NCBI GenBank assembly: GCA_029204225.1
Contig: CM055113.1
Coordinates: 759,973 to 823,972 of the forward strand
DNA from: Diphasiastrum complanatum
Taxonomy: Eukaryota > Streptophyta > Lycopodiopsida > Lycopodiales > Lycopodiaceae
Direction of reading: 5' to 3'
DNA length: 64,000 nt
A program made the position numbers and the translations under genes. Below the pieces are notes generated by a model that was not told the DNA's origin, made no database searches, and worked only from the letters and a program-made list of their open reading frames with translations. This document shows positions 35,481 through 45,274 of the stretch, in pieces (the stretch's first letter is position 1; every line of letters begins with the position of its first letter).

Positions 35481-37590
35481 CATGTCTCTAAACAAAATAA
35501 AAAATGGACTCAGGGCTTCATTTCGACTGCTCAGAGGATAAAGCCTCTGGCACTCATCGAAATCTTGACAATTTAACCCTGTCACAAGGGCTTCTTGAAC
35601 TTTCATAAATAATTTGTGCCTGCATTTAAAAAATATAATTGTTAAAAATCCAACCAAATTATGAAAATCATTTTATTAAAAAAGGTAACATGAAAATAAA
35701 TATTTAAATTATGATTATTACCTCTGAAATTTTTTTCCCATTTCTGCCAGGGAAAGTTGACCATTGGCAACTCTTGAACGAACACTTATTGGCTCTGAAG
35801 TGCTAATCCCTTGCATATTCTTCCACTCTGGTATTCCCATTTTAGTAGAGATTGGCTTTAGAGTTTGAGTGCTCACAACTTTTTTTTTGGACTTTGAGAC
35901 ACCCTGAGCAGGTTGGCCTTTTATTTGAAAAGTTTCTCACTTATCAAAAATTTTATCAACAAGGGCTCACACCTGAAATAAAAAAAAAAATTAATTGATA
36001 AAGAATTTAACCAATATTAAAATTGAGCTCAAAATTTTAGTCTAATAAAAACAATTTAAAAATATTTTAACATATATTATGACCAGAGCATTCCATGATG
36101 AGCATAGCCAAACAAATTACTTGGCCACTGCGAAAAACAAGCTAAAAAAAATTATCGTATAGTAAGGCTCTACGTAGGATTTTTCAAATCAAAAGGCAGG
36201 CCTGTCTCTTGAGCACATTGTGCTTTCAGCTCAAGTTGATTCACATCTCCTGCTTTGGAGACTCTCATGTATTCTTTGTGAAAAAAACGAATTCTTTGTA
36301 TCACGGTCATTTTCATCCGGATCAATATTGTGGTCCCAAGCCAATAATTTCGCTTCTTCCACTATGAGGCCAGCAAATGCAATGACACTCACACTTCGAA
36401 AGCTTGGGATATGGGGATACTCTTGAGATAATTATTTTTGAGCTTGTAAACTGTGTATCCCCCCAAGAACAAAAAAATGATATGAATCTAATAAAGAAAA
36501 ACCAAAATTTGCAACATCGTTGCATTCGTTGGGATCAACCAAAACAACAAAAGGAGTAACTATGGCCTGTGTATGATCTTTAAATTTTATTTTTAAATTA
36601 TGTACATGTGTTTCATTAGGCTCTCTAACTTCCATTGGCCTGTCTCATGTTACTGGGTCTACAAGTGGCCTATCACACTGATTTATGCCTGAAATTAAAG
36701 TTGTTTCTTTTATTTTTTTTGTTTTATGGATATCATCTCTTAATTTGGCAAGCTCGGAGCTGTCTTGTAATGGGCGGATGGATGCACCAGGTAGCGACAA
36801 AGATGGTTCAGTGGCGGCTTTTTTGCTTTCAGTAGAAGGGATGGACTTATGGCGATGTGTAGCCATGGTCTTTGGGCGTGACTTAGGTCTAGTGGACGAA
36901 GTCTCAGAAATATTATGAGATCTTTTTATTTTGGGATGAGGGACGACTACGGTTTCATCCTCAACATTTTCAGAGGCCGGCTTTGTGACCTGAGCAGTGG
37001 TAGAAGCGGGCTTGCGAGGTCCAATAGATACACCTTTTGAACTCCGTAATGAATAGACCGGATCTTTTCCCTCAACAATAGCAGCTAAAACCATTTTTAA
37101 GCATTGCTTCATGTTCTGGACAGAAGTTTAAAATATAATGACTAAAAGCTTATATCTAAAAGTTTAAATAATTTTATAACTAATAACAACTATGCTAAGC
37201 ATAAAACAAACATGATTAAAAATATATTTTATAATTACTCACCAAAGTAACTAGAGCTTTATCAAAATAGGCTTTGATGGCCTTGTCTTGACAAAGTCGG
37301 ATCTTTATCATAGTCTCGTTTAGAATGAAAATAGAACGAGACTTATCCGTCTTCTTTACAAGTATATTCACAAAACCTTCTTCTTAATCCTCATTTGGTT
37401 GATCAGCAAGCAATCTTCCTTGAACTTTGGATTGCGAGTCTCCTCTGCTAGGCGTCTCAGCTAAATGAATAAAAAGCTCCGAAAGCTTTGTGTTGTTGAC
37501 CTCTTTGGTGAAATAGTACATGGATTTTTTTGTATCTTTTAACGAAATATCTTTAGGTTTTCCCAAAATTTTAAAAGAAATCCTCGACAT

Positions 37591-37818
37591 TTCGAAAATT
37601 AACAAAGACAATTGAAAATCTGCAAACAAAAAGACTTTTTAGGAAAATTTAAAACGCTATCTTAATGAAAATGCTGAAAACTTTAATAAAACAAGCCATT
37701 TTTGTAAAAAAAAATTAAAAAACAAAACTACAAATTCAACATATTTTCTTACTAAAACATCTCAAAAGGATCACTTTTCTGAGACAAAGCGTTGTAAAAC
37801 AAGAAAATACGAGTAGCG
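37591..37818. other. AT-rich upstream region of the ParB-methylase gene
   Basis: Lies between the proposed start codon and the palindrome array. It is AT-rich, and any promoter would have to be here. I cannot single out a TATA box among the many A/T runs. Confidence 0.35.
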
Positions 37819-38356
37819 ACCTATGCTAAGCATAGGTTGTGGTCGAGTTCTTACTAACAACTTATGCTTAGCATAAACCGGAGGCAGGATTCTTCAATTT
37901 TAACCTCCTTTCGACCTATGTTGAGCATAGCTTTCATCTCTGGTCTTGTTCCAACCTATGCTCAACATAGATTAGCAAGCAAATTGTGAAGACATCCTAT
38001 GCTCAGGATAAGTCGTTACTCGTGCGCTCTTGTCCAACCTATGCTAAGCATAGGATGTCTTCGCTATTTGCTTGCTAACCTATGCTAAGCATAGGTTGGA
38101 AGAGGACCAGAGATGCAACCTATGCTCAACATAGGTCGAACCATGGTAAGAATAAAGAAATAACGCCGGAATCCTATGCTGAGCATAGGATATTACTAAG
38201 GACCCAAGCACAACCTATGCTCAGCATAGGTTAAAGGAGAGGACTGGTGCAGGCACCTATGCTGAGCATAGGTTACCCATGTTGCAAGAAGATGAATACA
38301 AACTAAAATATGAATATTTTCTAATGCAAGAATCTATTACCCATGCTAAGCATAGA
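37819..38356. repeat. Array of twelve ~19-bp palindromes (ACCTATGCTNAGCATAGGT), spacing about 41 bp
   Basis: Palindromes start near 37819, 37859, 37914, 37954, 37995, 38037, 38077, 38117, 38171, 38212, 38254 and 38336. Most keep CTATGCT-N-AGCATAG; a few have one-base changes that often break one arm. The unique spacers on the left (for example GCAAGCAAATTGTGAAGACA at 37976) recur reverse-complemented on the right (GTCTTCGCTATTTGCTTGC near 38057). The set from 37819 to 38235 thus forms one imperfect palindrome of about 417 bp centred near 38027. It is not a CRISPR: the spacers are paired, not unique, and no cas gene is present. It lies directly upstream of the ParB-methylase gene. Confidence 0.92.
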
Positions 38357-39658
38357 GCAAAGCTAGAAAATGACAATAATCTTACCGTCAAGAAATCTGA
38401 AAATGAGAACATATGCAAAATCTTATAGAAAGCCGTGACTTGGTCGTAGCGATTGCTCTGGCAGCATGTGGGCTTTTGAATTCGCAAATGAGGTGAGTTA
38501 TGCTTGGACTATGGTCCTTAAATAAAAAAAAATTTGAGACCCCCGTCTCACACCAATCCTCCAGCTTACTTCGGGACCAGGTTGCCGCGACTCACCTCAC
38601 CCCACACCGACCTCAAGTATTAGCCTATATTTTATTGTACACAAATGTATGTGAATTGGGCACATAACCTTCTAAAATAGGTCGAGTTTGAGTTAGGTAG
38701 GTTCAATCTTGATGTCATGCAAAAGTTTAGATTACATGCAAAGTCATTCAGAGTGCATGCAAGCAACATGCAATCAGTGCATGCAACATGCAAAGTAGTT
38801 TTCATGATCTACACATGTCTAGGTAATTTTGAGAGTTGACATGTAGTACATGCAATATCCATGCATGCAGTTTTACATGTGGATCCTTGGTAGTTGAGTT
38901 AACTAAGTAAAGTGGACTTTTCATGCAACTCCACTATAGATCCAGCAAATCCTCCTAGTAAGAACTCTTGAAGACCCTCTCAATCGATTTAGAATGTCAA
39001 TTTACATCAGTGATGAAGCCTGCGAGAGTTACTTTTGAGATTTTGTGAAGATCAAGCCAAAAAAGTGGTTTTGAACCCTCGTAGATAGCAAAATTTTCAC
39101 TTCATGCGAGAGTTAATTCTCGTAGAGAATTCTAGTGAGATCTAACCCATATCCAACTACTGTGAGCCTTGCGATAGTTACTTCCCAAAGATCAGAGAGA
39201 TATCAGGTTTTTTATCTACAAAAACAGCCAAAAACCCTCGCACAACCAGCCCTTGCACAAGAGAACCCTCGCAGACCAGATCAATGGAAAGATCTACATC
39301 AGATCCAGCTACTATCAAAATCTCACATCAATTAGTGCAAGGAGTAAAAAGTTATCAAGAAAAAACCATCGTAAAAGGCCTAAAATTCACTTCTGGCCGA
39401 TCAGATTGATCAGATCCTTGAGATCCAGACAACATGCTACTGTATAAGCAAGACCCAATCACTTTGGAACCCACCATCGGATGAATCTAAGATTTGTAAA
39501 AATGACAGAAAATAAGGATCCTAAAACACTTGAAATGATGAGGGAAACAATAGATTATGATTTCATAAGATTAGCACAAGTTGAACCATCAAAATCCATC
39601 AAAAATCTATGCTTGAACCTCACTAAATGGCCCAAATCCTTGAAGAAGGCTTCACACG
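38357..39658. other. End of AT-rich island, then intergenic with recurring GCGAGAGTT/AACCCTCGCA words
   Basis: The AT-rich island ends near 38550, close to a small hairpin GAGACCCCCGTCTC (38535-38548). From 39000 to 39280 the words GCGAGAGTT and AACCCTCG(C/T)A recur in alternating orientation. No gene recognised. Confidence 0.5.
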
Positions 39659-40167
39659 TGTGAAAGTACGGCCTCCCACAGTCTGAGTATTGTACACCAG
39701 ACCTACATTCAATCCTATAATCATTAGTAATCAGAAGTACTCAAACAATTATGAACATAGAGAGCAATTGCATCATTATGAGAGAAAAAACATGAAATTG
39801 CTTGATTGATTTTGGTGAGATATCATCACCTATATATACATGATCCATCACGGTTTTGGGCAGGTATGAGTAGCCCTAAACCTATCCCTAATGCTAATTT
39901 TGGTGGATCTTTCATCCCTACCAAGTTAGGGTTGGAATCTTGGAGATCCCTCAACAATGCAAAAATTACCAAAAATAGCTTCTGTTTTTTCTCCCTTGTA
40001 TCTAAGCATAATTTGGACTCATTACAAAGGTTCTAATACTTAGGTCTACTTGAGAACATCCTTATCCTATGCTATTTGGCACGTGTGAAAAGCCACATCA
40101 TGACCATCTAACTATTTACAAGTCATATGACCAAAACTAGTCAAGCTAGAATTGTGAATTTTTAACA
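39659..40167 (-). repeat. Probable 3' LTR of the copia at 40182-42016
   Basis: On the minus strand a polypurine tract (GAGGAGGAG, 40168-40177) is followed by TGTTAAAAATTCACAATTCT. This resembles the start of the intact copia LTR (TGTGAAAATTGTCAAC), including a shared CTAGCTTGACTAG/CTAGCTAG segment. The far end is tentatively set at TTTCACA (39659) by analogy with the intact LTR; the start is firm, the end is not. Confidence 0.6.
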
Positions 40168-40181
40168 CTCCTCCTCAATAT

Positions 40182-42016
40182 CTAGCTTGGTTCAATCATT
40201 GCTTTACTAATCACTCCAAGTGATGATCTGAACTTCATAAAAGGTGTCTTTTGAAGTGGTTTAGTAAGTAGATCAGCTACACATTCATTGCTTGGAACAT
40301 GCTCCAAAGCAATCTCCTTGGCTTGCACCATTTCTCTCACAAAGTGATGGCATATCTCAATGTGCTTAGATCTTGCATGGAAGATTGGGTTAGATGCAAG
40401 GTGTTGGGCTGATATATTGTCATTGTAGATGATTGGTGCCTCCTCTGAATCCATGATCTTTAGTTCCACCAATAATCTCTTGATCCAAAGTACCTCCTTT
40501 GTAGTGGTTGTCAAAGCTTTGTACTCGGCCTCGGTTGAAGATAGAGATATAGTTTCTTGCTTTTTTTGAAAGCCATGAATCCACACCTTCTCCTATGAAA
40601 GTTGAATAGGCACTTGTTGATTTCCTATCCCTCTTGTCTCCTGCAAAATCTGAATCACTAAATGCATGTAGGTTAATCACATCTCCTCTATATAGAATCC
40701 CAAAATCTAATATACCCGAGATGTATCTTAGAATCCTCTTAGCCTTTTTCCAATGGATATTCAATGGCTTTTGCATGGATTGGCTCAACCTACATACACT
40801 AAAGCTAAGATCTGGTCTAGTTATAGTGATCCACATTAAGGAACCTATAAGTTGCCTAAACAAAGTGATGTCCATGAAGGATTTTTCATCATCTTCATTT
40901 GGCACTTTTACATCTTGCTCCATTGGTGTGTCAACACTTTTGCATACTTCCATCTTAAACTTCTTCAAAAGACTTTGATCATAGTTTACTTGACTTATAA
41001 AGATAAAATCAGACCCTCTAAGTACTTCTATGCCTAAGATGAAGTGAAGACACCCTAGATCTACCATCTTGAATTCTAAGGATAGATCTATCTTGATTTT
41101 TTCAAAACCATCAACAATATTTCCACTAATGATGATGTCATCTACATAAATGAGTAAAAGTACAATACCAACATCATCAAACTTAATGTAAAGAGTGGGA
41201 TCATATTCACTTTGAACAAAAGAAAGTGAAATAAGATAGCAATGTAGTCTTGAATTCCAAGATCTCGAGGCTTGCTTCAAGCCATAGATGCTTCTTTGGA
41301 GATGGCATACTTTGTTCTCCATTCCATGCTTGATGAACCCTTGTGGCTGCTCCATATAGATATCCTCTTCCAAAAAACCATTCAAGAAAGCATTAGAGAC
41401 ATCCATTTGACATAGAATCCATCCAAAATGTGATGCAAGTGCAATGATTAGCCTTACTGTGACCATCTTGGCCAGGGGTGCAAAAGTTTCCTCATAGTCT
41501 ATCCCTCTCTCTTGAGCATAACCTTTTGCAACTAATATTGCTTTATGTTTGTTAACACTCCCATTTGAATTCAACTTTCTATCCTTTGCCTTGATATGTG
41601 AGCCTTGATGGCTCCACTTTTGCCCTTGAAGATCTCCTTGGTGTGATAGGTGGGTTTGGTGCTTGCTCCTCCATGAGCTCCTCCTCAAAACCAAGATCTT
41701 GCTCCTCGGCCATCTTCTTCTTGATGGTTGGAGCACTTGAGCCTTCTTCAAGCATATGCATATGATGTTCATCAAAGATGACATCCCTTGAAACAACAAA
41801 TTTGTTCAAGGATGGGAGATAGACTTTGTAGCCCTTGCTTGAGCTTGCATATCCAAGCATGATCCCTCTTGTGGAAGATGGATCCTCCTTGGTTCTTGTT
41901 TCAAATGGCACATGCACATAACATATACACCCAAAAACTTTCAGGTGATTAAGATTGGGTTTCTTTCCATACAACATCTCATAAGGAGTTTTGCCTTCAA
42001 TTGCTTTGCAAGACAC
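40182..42016 (-). pseudogene. Ty1/copia integrase end, RT and RNase H, decayed
   Basis: Minus strand: the C-terminal integrase and linker lie at 42016-41579 (YEMLYGKKPNLNHLKVFGC, VGYASSSKGYKVYLPS-type), then RT in a second frame (41560-40590). The RT has ARLVAKGYAQ-like sequence, CQMDVSNAFLNG, LLLIYVDDIIISG and the RNase H start FSDSDFAGDKRDRKS. A third frame (40586-40182) has the RNase H remainder, SLSSTEAEYKALTTT and NPIFHARSKHIE. Two frameshifts separate the parts and the segment between integrase and RT is shortened. Gag, protease and the integrase core are gone. It is a cousin of the intact element. Confidence 0.9.
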
Positions 42017-42540
42017 CTCGAGATCTCATCAAAAAACACTTTGAAAGAACAACTTTTCATGATTTTTTGAGATCCCCTGGGAGATAGCTCTTGAAGTTTG
42101 GACAGTCACCAGATGTATCCATGAAAATCTCTACGAGAGTTCCTGATGGAGGAATCACCATTTTCTAGTGTGTGCGAGGGTTTCCAGAAGCAGAATTTTC
42201 AAAACCCTCGTAGAGCCTCAAGATCAACTTACCAACCCTTTCAAGGTGCCTAAATAAAATTAGAGCAGTGAAATTAGCTTGCCTACATGGTTTGATCTTG
42301 AAAATCCAATCACAGGAACAAGCTGTGCAAGAGATCACTTCCTGCAAGAGTTGAACCCTTGCAGAACCTTTGCATAGCAGTCAAATCACCTTCTGAACTC
42401 TTGCAGACTTCTCTGAGGTCTTAGAATTTTGTAAAGAAGGTGCCTGCCAAAATTTGGGTGGAACTGAGCAAGGAAAAGTGAATTTCACCTAATACACACT
42501 CTAAATTCCGCTATATAAGGGCTGAATTCAAGTCATTTGT
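42017..42540. other. Intergenic with further GCGAGAGTT/AACCCTCGTA words
   Basis: No gene recognised. The same short alternating words as at 39.0-39.3 kb occur near 42128, 42172, 42203 and 42344. Confidence 0.45.
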
Positions 42541-42985
42541 CACCTTGGCTAGCGAAGCTCTGCCAAAATTTACACTAAAATTACCAAGTTCTTCGTTTGT
42601 GACCAAACTTTCTACCAGCTATTATCCGATCATACTAAACACCAATCTGCACTCTAAACTACACTTCTTGTCATCCAACACTCATTATTCATAGTTTTCT
42701 GCCATTTCCACACTTTGTCACCTTGGCTAGCGAAGCTCTGCCAAAATTTGCACTAAAATTACCAAGTTCTCCGTTTGTGACCAAACTTTCTACCAGCTAT
42801 TATCCGATCATACTAAACACCAATCTGCACTCTAAACTACACTTCTTGTCATCCAACACTCGTTATTCATAGTTTCCTGCCGTTTCTACCAGCTATTATC
42901 CGATCATACTAAACACCAATCTGCACTCTAAACTACACTTCTTGTCATCCAACACTCGTTATTCATAGTTTCCTACCGTTTTTCC
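42538..42985. repeat. 178-bp tandem repeat, two full units and one partial
   Basis: Unit 1 starts at GTCACCTTGGCTAGCGAAGC (42538), unit 2 178 bp later. The third, starting at TCTACCAGCTATTATCC (42895), is a 106-bp-shifted partial copy. Copies are nearly identical, so the duplication is recent. Confidence 0.92.
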
Positions 42986-43035
42986 ATTTTCCACCGTTTT
43001 TCCTACTTTTTCGACCTCTAATCATCACTACTAAC

Positions 43036-44140
43036 ATGGCCTCCTCATCCTCTAAAGACTGGCACCAAACAGGTGATCTAGCATGACATCCCCAAGGCCA
43101 CACAGATTTGGCCTCTATCCTCTGACGCTTTGATCCAACCATGGTTGCAGACAGCCGGCCCACTTCTAGAGGCAATGGGTTTTTACCCGGCGCTTTTCCA
43201 TTCTGAGATTAACATGGGCCTCACACTTCAAGATAATGCCACTTGGGACAAGAAAAAGACTCGTTTCCACTTCTTGTACCAAGGTACCATGTACAAGGCC
43301 AGGATTAACGCCGACTCGATGGTCACCATTTGCATTATGTCCGGTGATCATCAGCCCATCTCCCTTCGCAACGCCAAAACTCTGATCAAGCCTTTCGTCA
43401 CCCAAACTGCACCGAAAATTTCAATTTAGACTAACAATGGTTACCTAATAGATGCTATCACAGAACCCGTCATTCAGGCGGCTGCACATCTGTTGAATAA
43501 CTTTCTGATTATTTCAACATTTCACAAGGACATAATCCAGTCTAAGCTGCTGAGTCAGATAGTGGAATCCTTTCTGGAATCTCCTAGCCCCTCCGTTGTG
43601 CCATATGACTAGCATAGCTTCCTTATTCGTGAACTAACCAACTCCATCAAACCCAACAACCATGAGCGTATCGCAGCAGACCCCCTGTTGTGTAACTTTG
43701 CCTGCGCACTTCTCGAGGCAAAAGTGCGCGGTTTCCAACGCTCATCCCTTTTGTCTATCCTCATGCCACATACTAACCTTTATCCACCATCTCAAGCATC
43801 CACCCCCTCCCAACCTACAATTATTAACACACGGCCAACAACCAACGTGTGGCGCTGCCTCTACATCCACATCTCCACCTGCTACCCGAAGACGCACCTC
43901 CACTACCGCGCTAACCACCCCATCAACCACCGCCACTTCTTCTTCCGTGCAACCCCCCACTTCGATCTCTGTTGTCGATATCTCTCTTCCTATTCCATCC
44001 ACATCTATTCGCATGTGGAATTTACATGAAACGCATTGTTTTCGCTCATGGATAGCAAATTGGAGCCGCATTTCTGCTCACAAGCAGCAGGTTGGACTGC
44101 TCACAAATAGTAGATCGGGGTGGGGGTGGTGGTCGTGATG
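43036..44140 (+). pseudogene. Unknown gene family, copy 2 (homologue of 15437-17300)
   Basis: It begins with MASSSSKDWHQTGDLA at 43036, which runs into a stop. The coherent protein continues in another frame from about 43090 (ALIQPWLQTAGPLLEAMGF, then a stretch to 43429, a stop, and NGYLIDAITEPVIQAAAHLL and LIRELTNSIKP up to about 43780). The tail is Ser/Thr/Pro-rich (to 44138). Resemblance to copy 1 shows in W-x(2)-QA/TA-type spacing near the start and in DGYRLEAINDKQLQAA versus NGYLIDAITEPVIQAA, and both have the same S/T/P tail. At least three frame breaks. Function unknown. Confidence 0.5.
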
Positions 44141-44364
44141 GGAAAAGGGGGGTGATATCCCTCTATCTATCAGCTATGTTTTTTATTTTTTTCTAAGAAT
44201 ATTCTATGGCCTCTTCAAAAATCATTGTTTCTAGTTTTAATGAGGGCAGTTAGACATTAACAGTCGCTTTTTTATCATCGGCTCACTGATGTACGCAATG
44301 ATATGCACGTGACCAAACCTTGCATATTCGATCAATTTACTCAGTTAGTTCCTATCAAATCTAG

Positions 44365-44690
44365 GCGTAACTCATTGGAAAGCACTAACAAAGGTCATGA
44401 AGTACATCCAAGCAACAAAAACTCTCAGCATCTGCTACGGAGGCAGCTAAACTACCAACATTCTTGAAGCCTACACAGATGCAGATTGGGCAGGAGAGGT
44501 CAATACCAGAAATTCAACTTCTGGATTTGTATTTTTATACAACCAAGGCCCAATCTCATGGAATAGCCGGAAGCAGACCTCAGTTGTATTACCATCAATG
44601 GAATCCGAATACACAACTACCACAAATGCAACTAAGGAGATGATCTGGCTAAGGCAACTACTTGCAGACATTAGCCTTGCTGTTGGGCAC
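44365..44690 (+). pseudogene. Ty1/copia RNase H fragment
   Basis: With one stop ignored, the plus strand reads HWKALTKVMKYIQATKTLSI and then YTDADWAGEVNTRNSTSGF, SWNSRKQTSVVLPSMESEY and EMIWLRQLLADI. This is the copia RNase H segment with the catalytic Asp (TDADWAG) and Glu (ESEY). It is too broken to appear as a long open frame. It lies right of the unknown family copy 2. Confidence 0.85.
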
Positions 44691-44883
44691 TTAGTGGGCC
44701 CCACCACAATACATTGTACATGTAGAGCAATAAGTGCGAGGGCACTGGCTTCCTGCGTGTAGAAGCCCAATCCAATGAGCACGCAATTTGGTTTTGTAGA
44801 ACTTGTAGAATTAGGAATAAGTGACTAGGGGCCTAAAACTCTAATCTAGCGATGGTACAAAAACTGTTTGAATAAATGCGATA

Positions 44884-45237
44884 TCAGGCAACGGTTGGTT
44901 GCCCTCGGCAAACTTTGGTGGCTAAGCAGGTGGGGGTGAGGACGGTTTGTCCGAACGAGAGGGTGGGAGGAACAGAGGGGAACTGAAGAGTGGTGTGGAG
45001 TATGGAAGAAGGTGAAGATGGAGCAGAAAGGGTCTGGCGTGGGGATGAAAAATTGATGACTTGCATCCACGCTAGAATGTCTGGAGATAATTGAGAATTA
45101 GAAGGATTGAACGGAATGGAAGCAACGGTGGCGGCAGGAGTGATGGAGGATGCGATGGTGATGGACGAGGTAGTGGATAATGGAACAGAGATAGAAATTG
45201 TATCAACAACGGAAACGGGGCCCAAACTATGGATCAA
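44884..45237 (-). pseudogene. Leader/gag N-terminal fragment behind a copia LTR
   Basis: The frame starts with an ATG 22 bases after a tRNA-Met primer site (45260-45271) and is Ser/Thr/Pro-rich (VPLSTTSSITIASSITPAA...). The position is that of a gag start, but no gag core (UBN2-type) is present before it ends at 44884. Confidence 0.45.
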
Positions 45238-45259
45238 TCTCTTGTAGGTGTGGCTTTAT

Positions 45260-45271
45260 GCTCTGATACCA
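45260..45271 (-). promoter_or_regulatory. Copia primer-binding site (initiator tRNA-Met)
   Basis: The minus strand reads TGGTATCAGAGC, directly downstream of the LTR end at 45275. Confidence 0.88.
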
Positions 45272-45274
45272 CTC

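Larger units (their letters stand above)
34071..37590 (-). pseudogene. ParB-like domain fused to a beta-class N4/N6 DNA methyltransferase; six exons, several in-frame stops
   Basis: Likely exons (all GT-AG): 37590-37243, 37115-36174, 35972-35722, 35619-35481, 35300-34855, 34728-34071; about 925 residues. Exon 1 (MSRISFKILG) is of unknown type. Exon 2 has a basic S/T-rich linker, then a ParB-like domain: PMEVREPNETHV, YHFFVLGGIHSLQAQ (equivalent of the ParB box) and AGLIVEEAKLLAWDHN. Exons 5-6 hold a methyltransferase with motif IV as CIADIPYGF, then VVWYK across a splice joint, YQKPQQ, and motif I DLFSGSGTT followed by GVAVDLD. The order IV then I is that of beta-class DNA methylases, which transfer methyl groups from S-adenosylmethionine. 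Motif IV has Ile where Pro is usual. In-frame stops: 37384, 36645, 36432, about 35970 and 35938, 34705, 34520; one frameshift near 36285; the exon 4-5 phase is unresolved. ParB-methylase fusions are known from phages and plasmids; transfer into the plant is inferred. Confidence 0.75.

Noticed and set aside
34071-37590. Alternative genetic code explaining the in-frame stops
   Set aside because: All three stop codons occur in frame and the neighbouring copia element uses the standard code with a single clean frame. Decay is simpler.
37819-38356. CRISPR array
   Set aside because: Repeats are palindromic and vary, left and right spacers are reverse complements of each other, and no cas gene is present. 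The genome is a plant.
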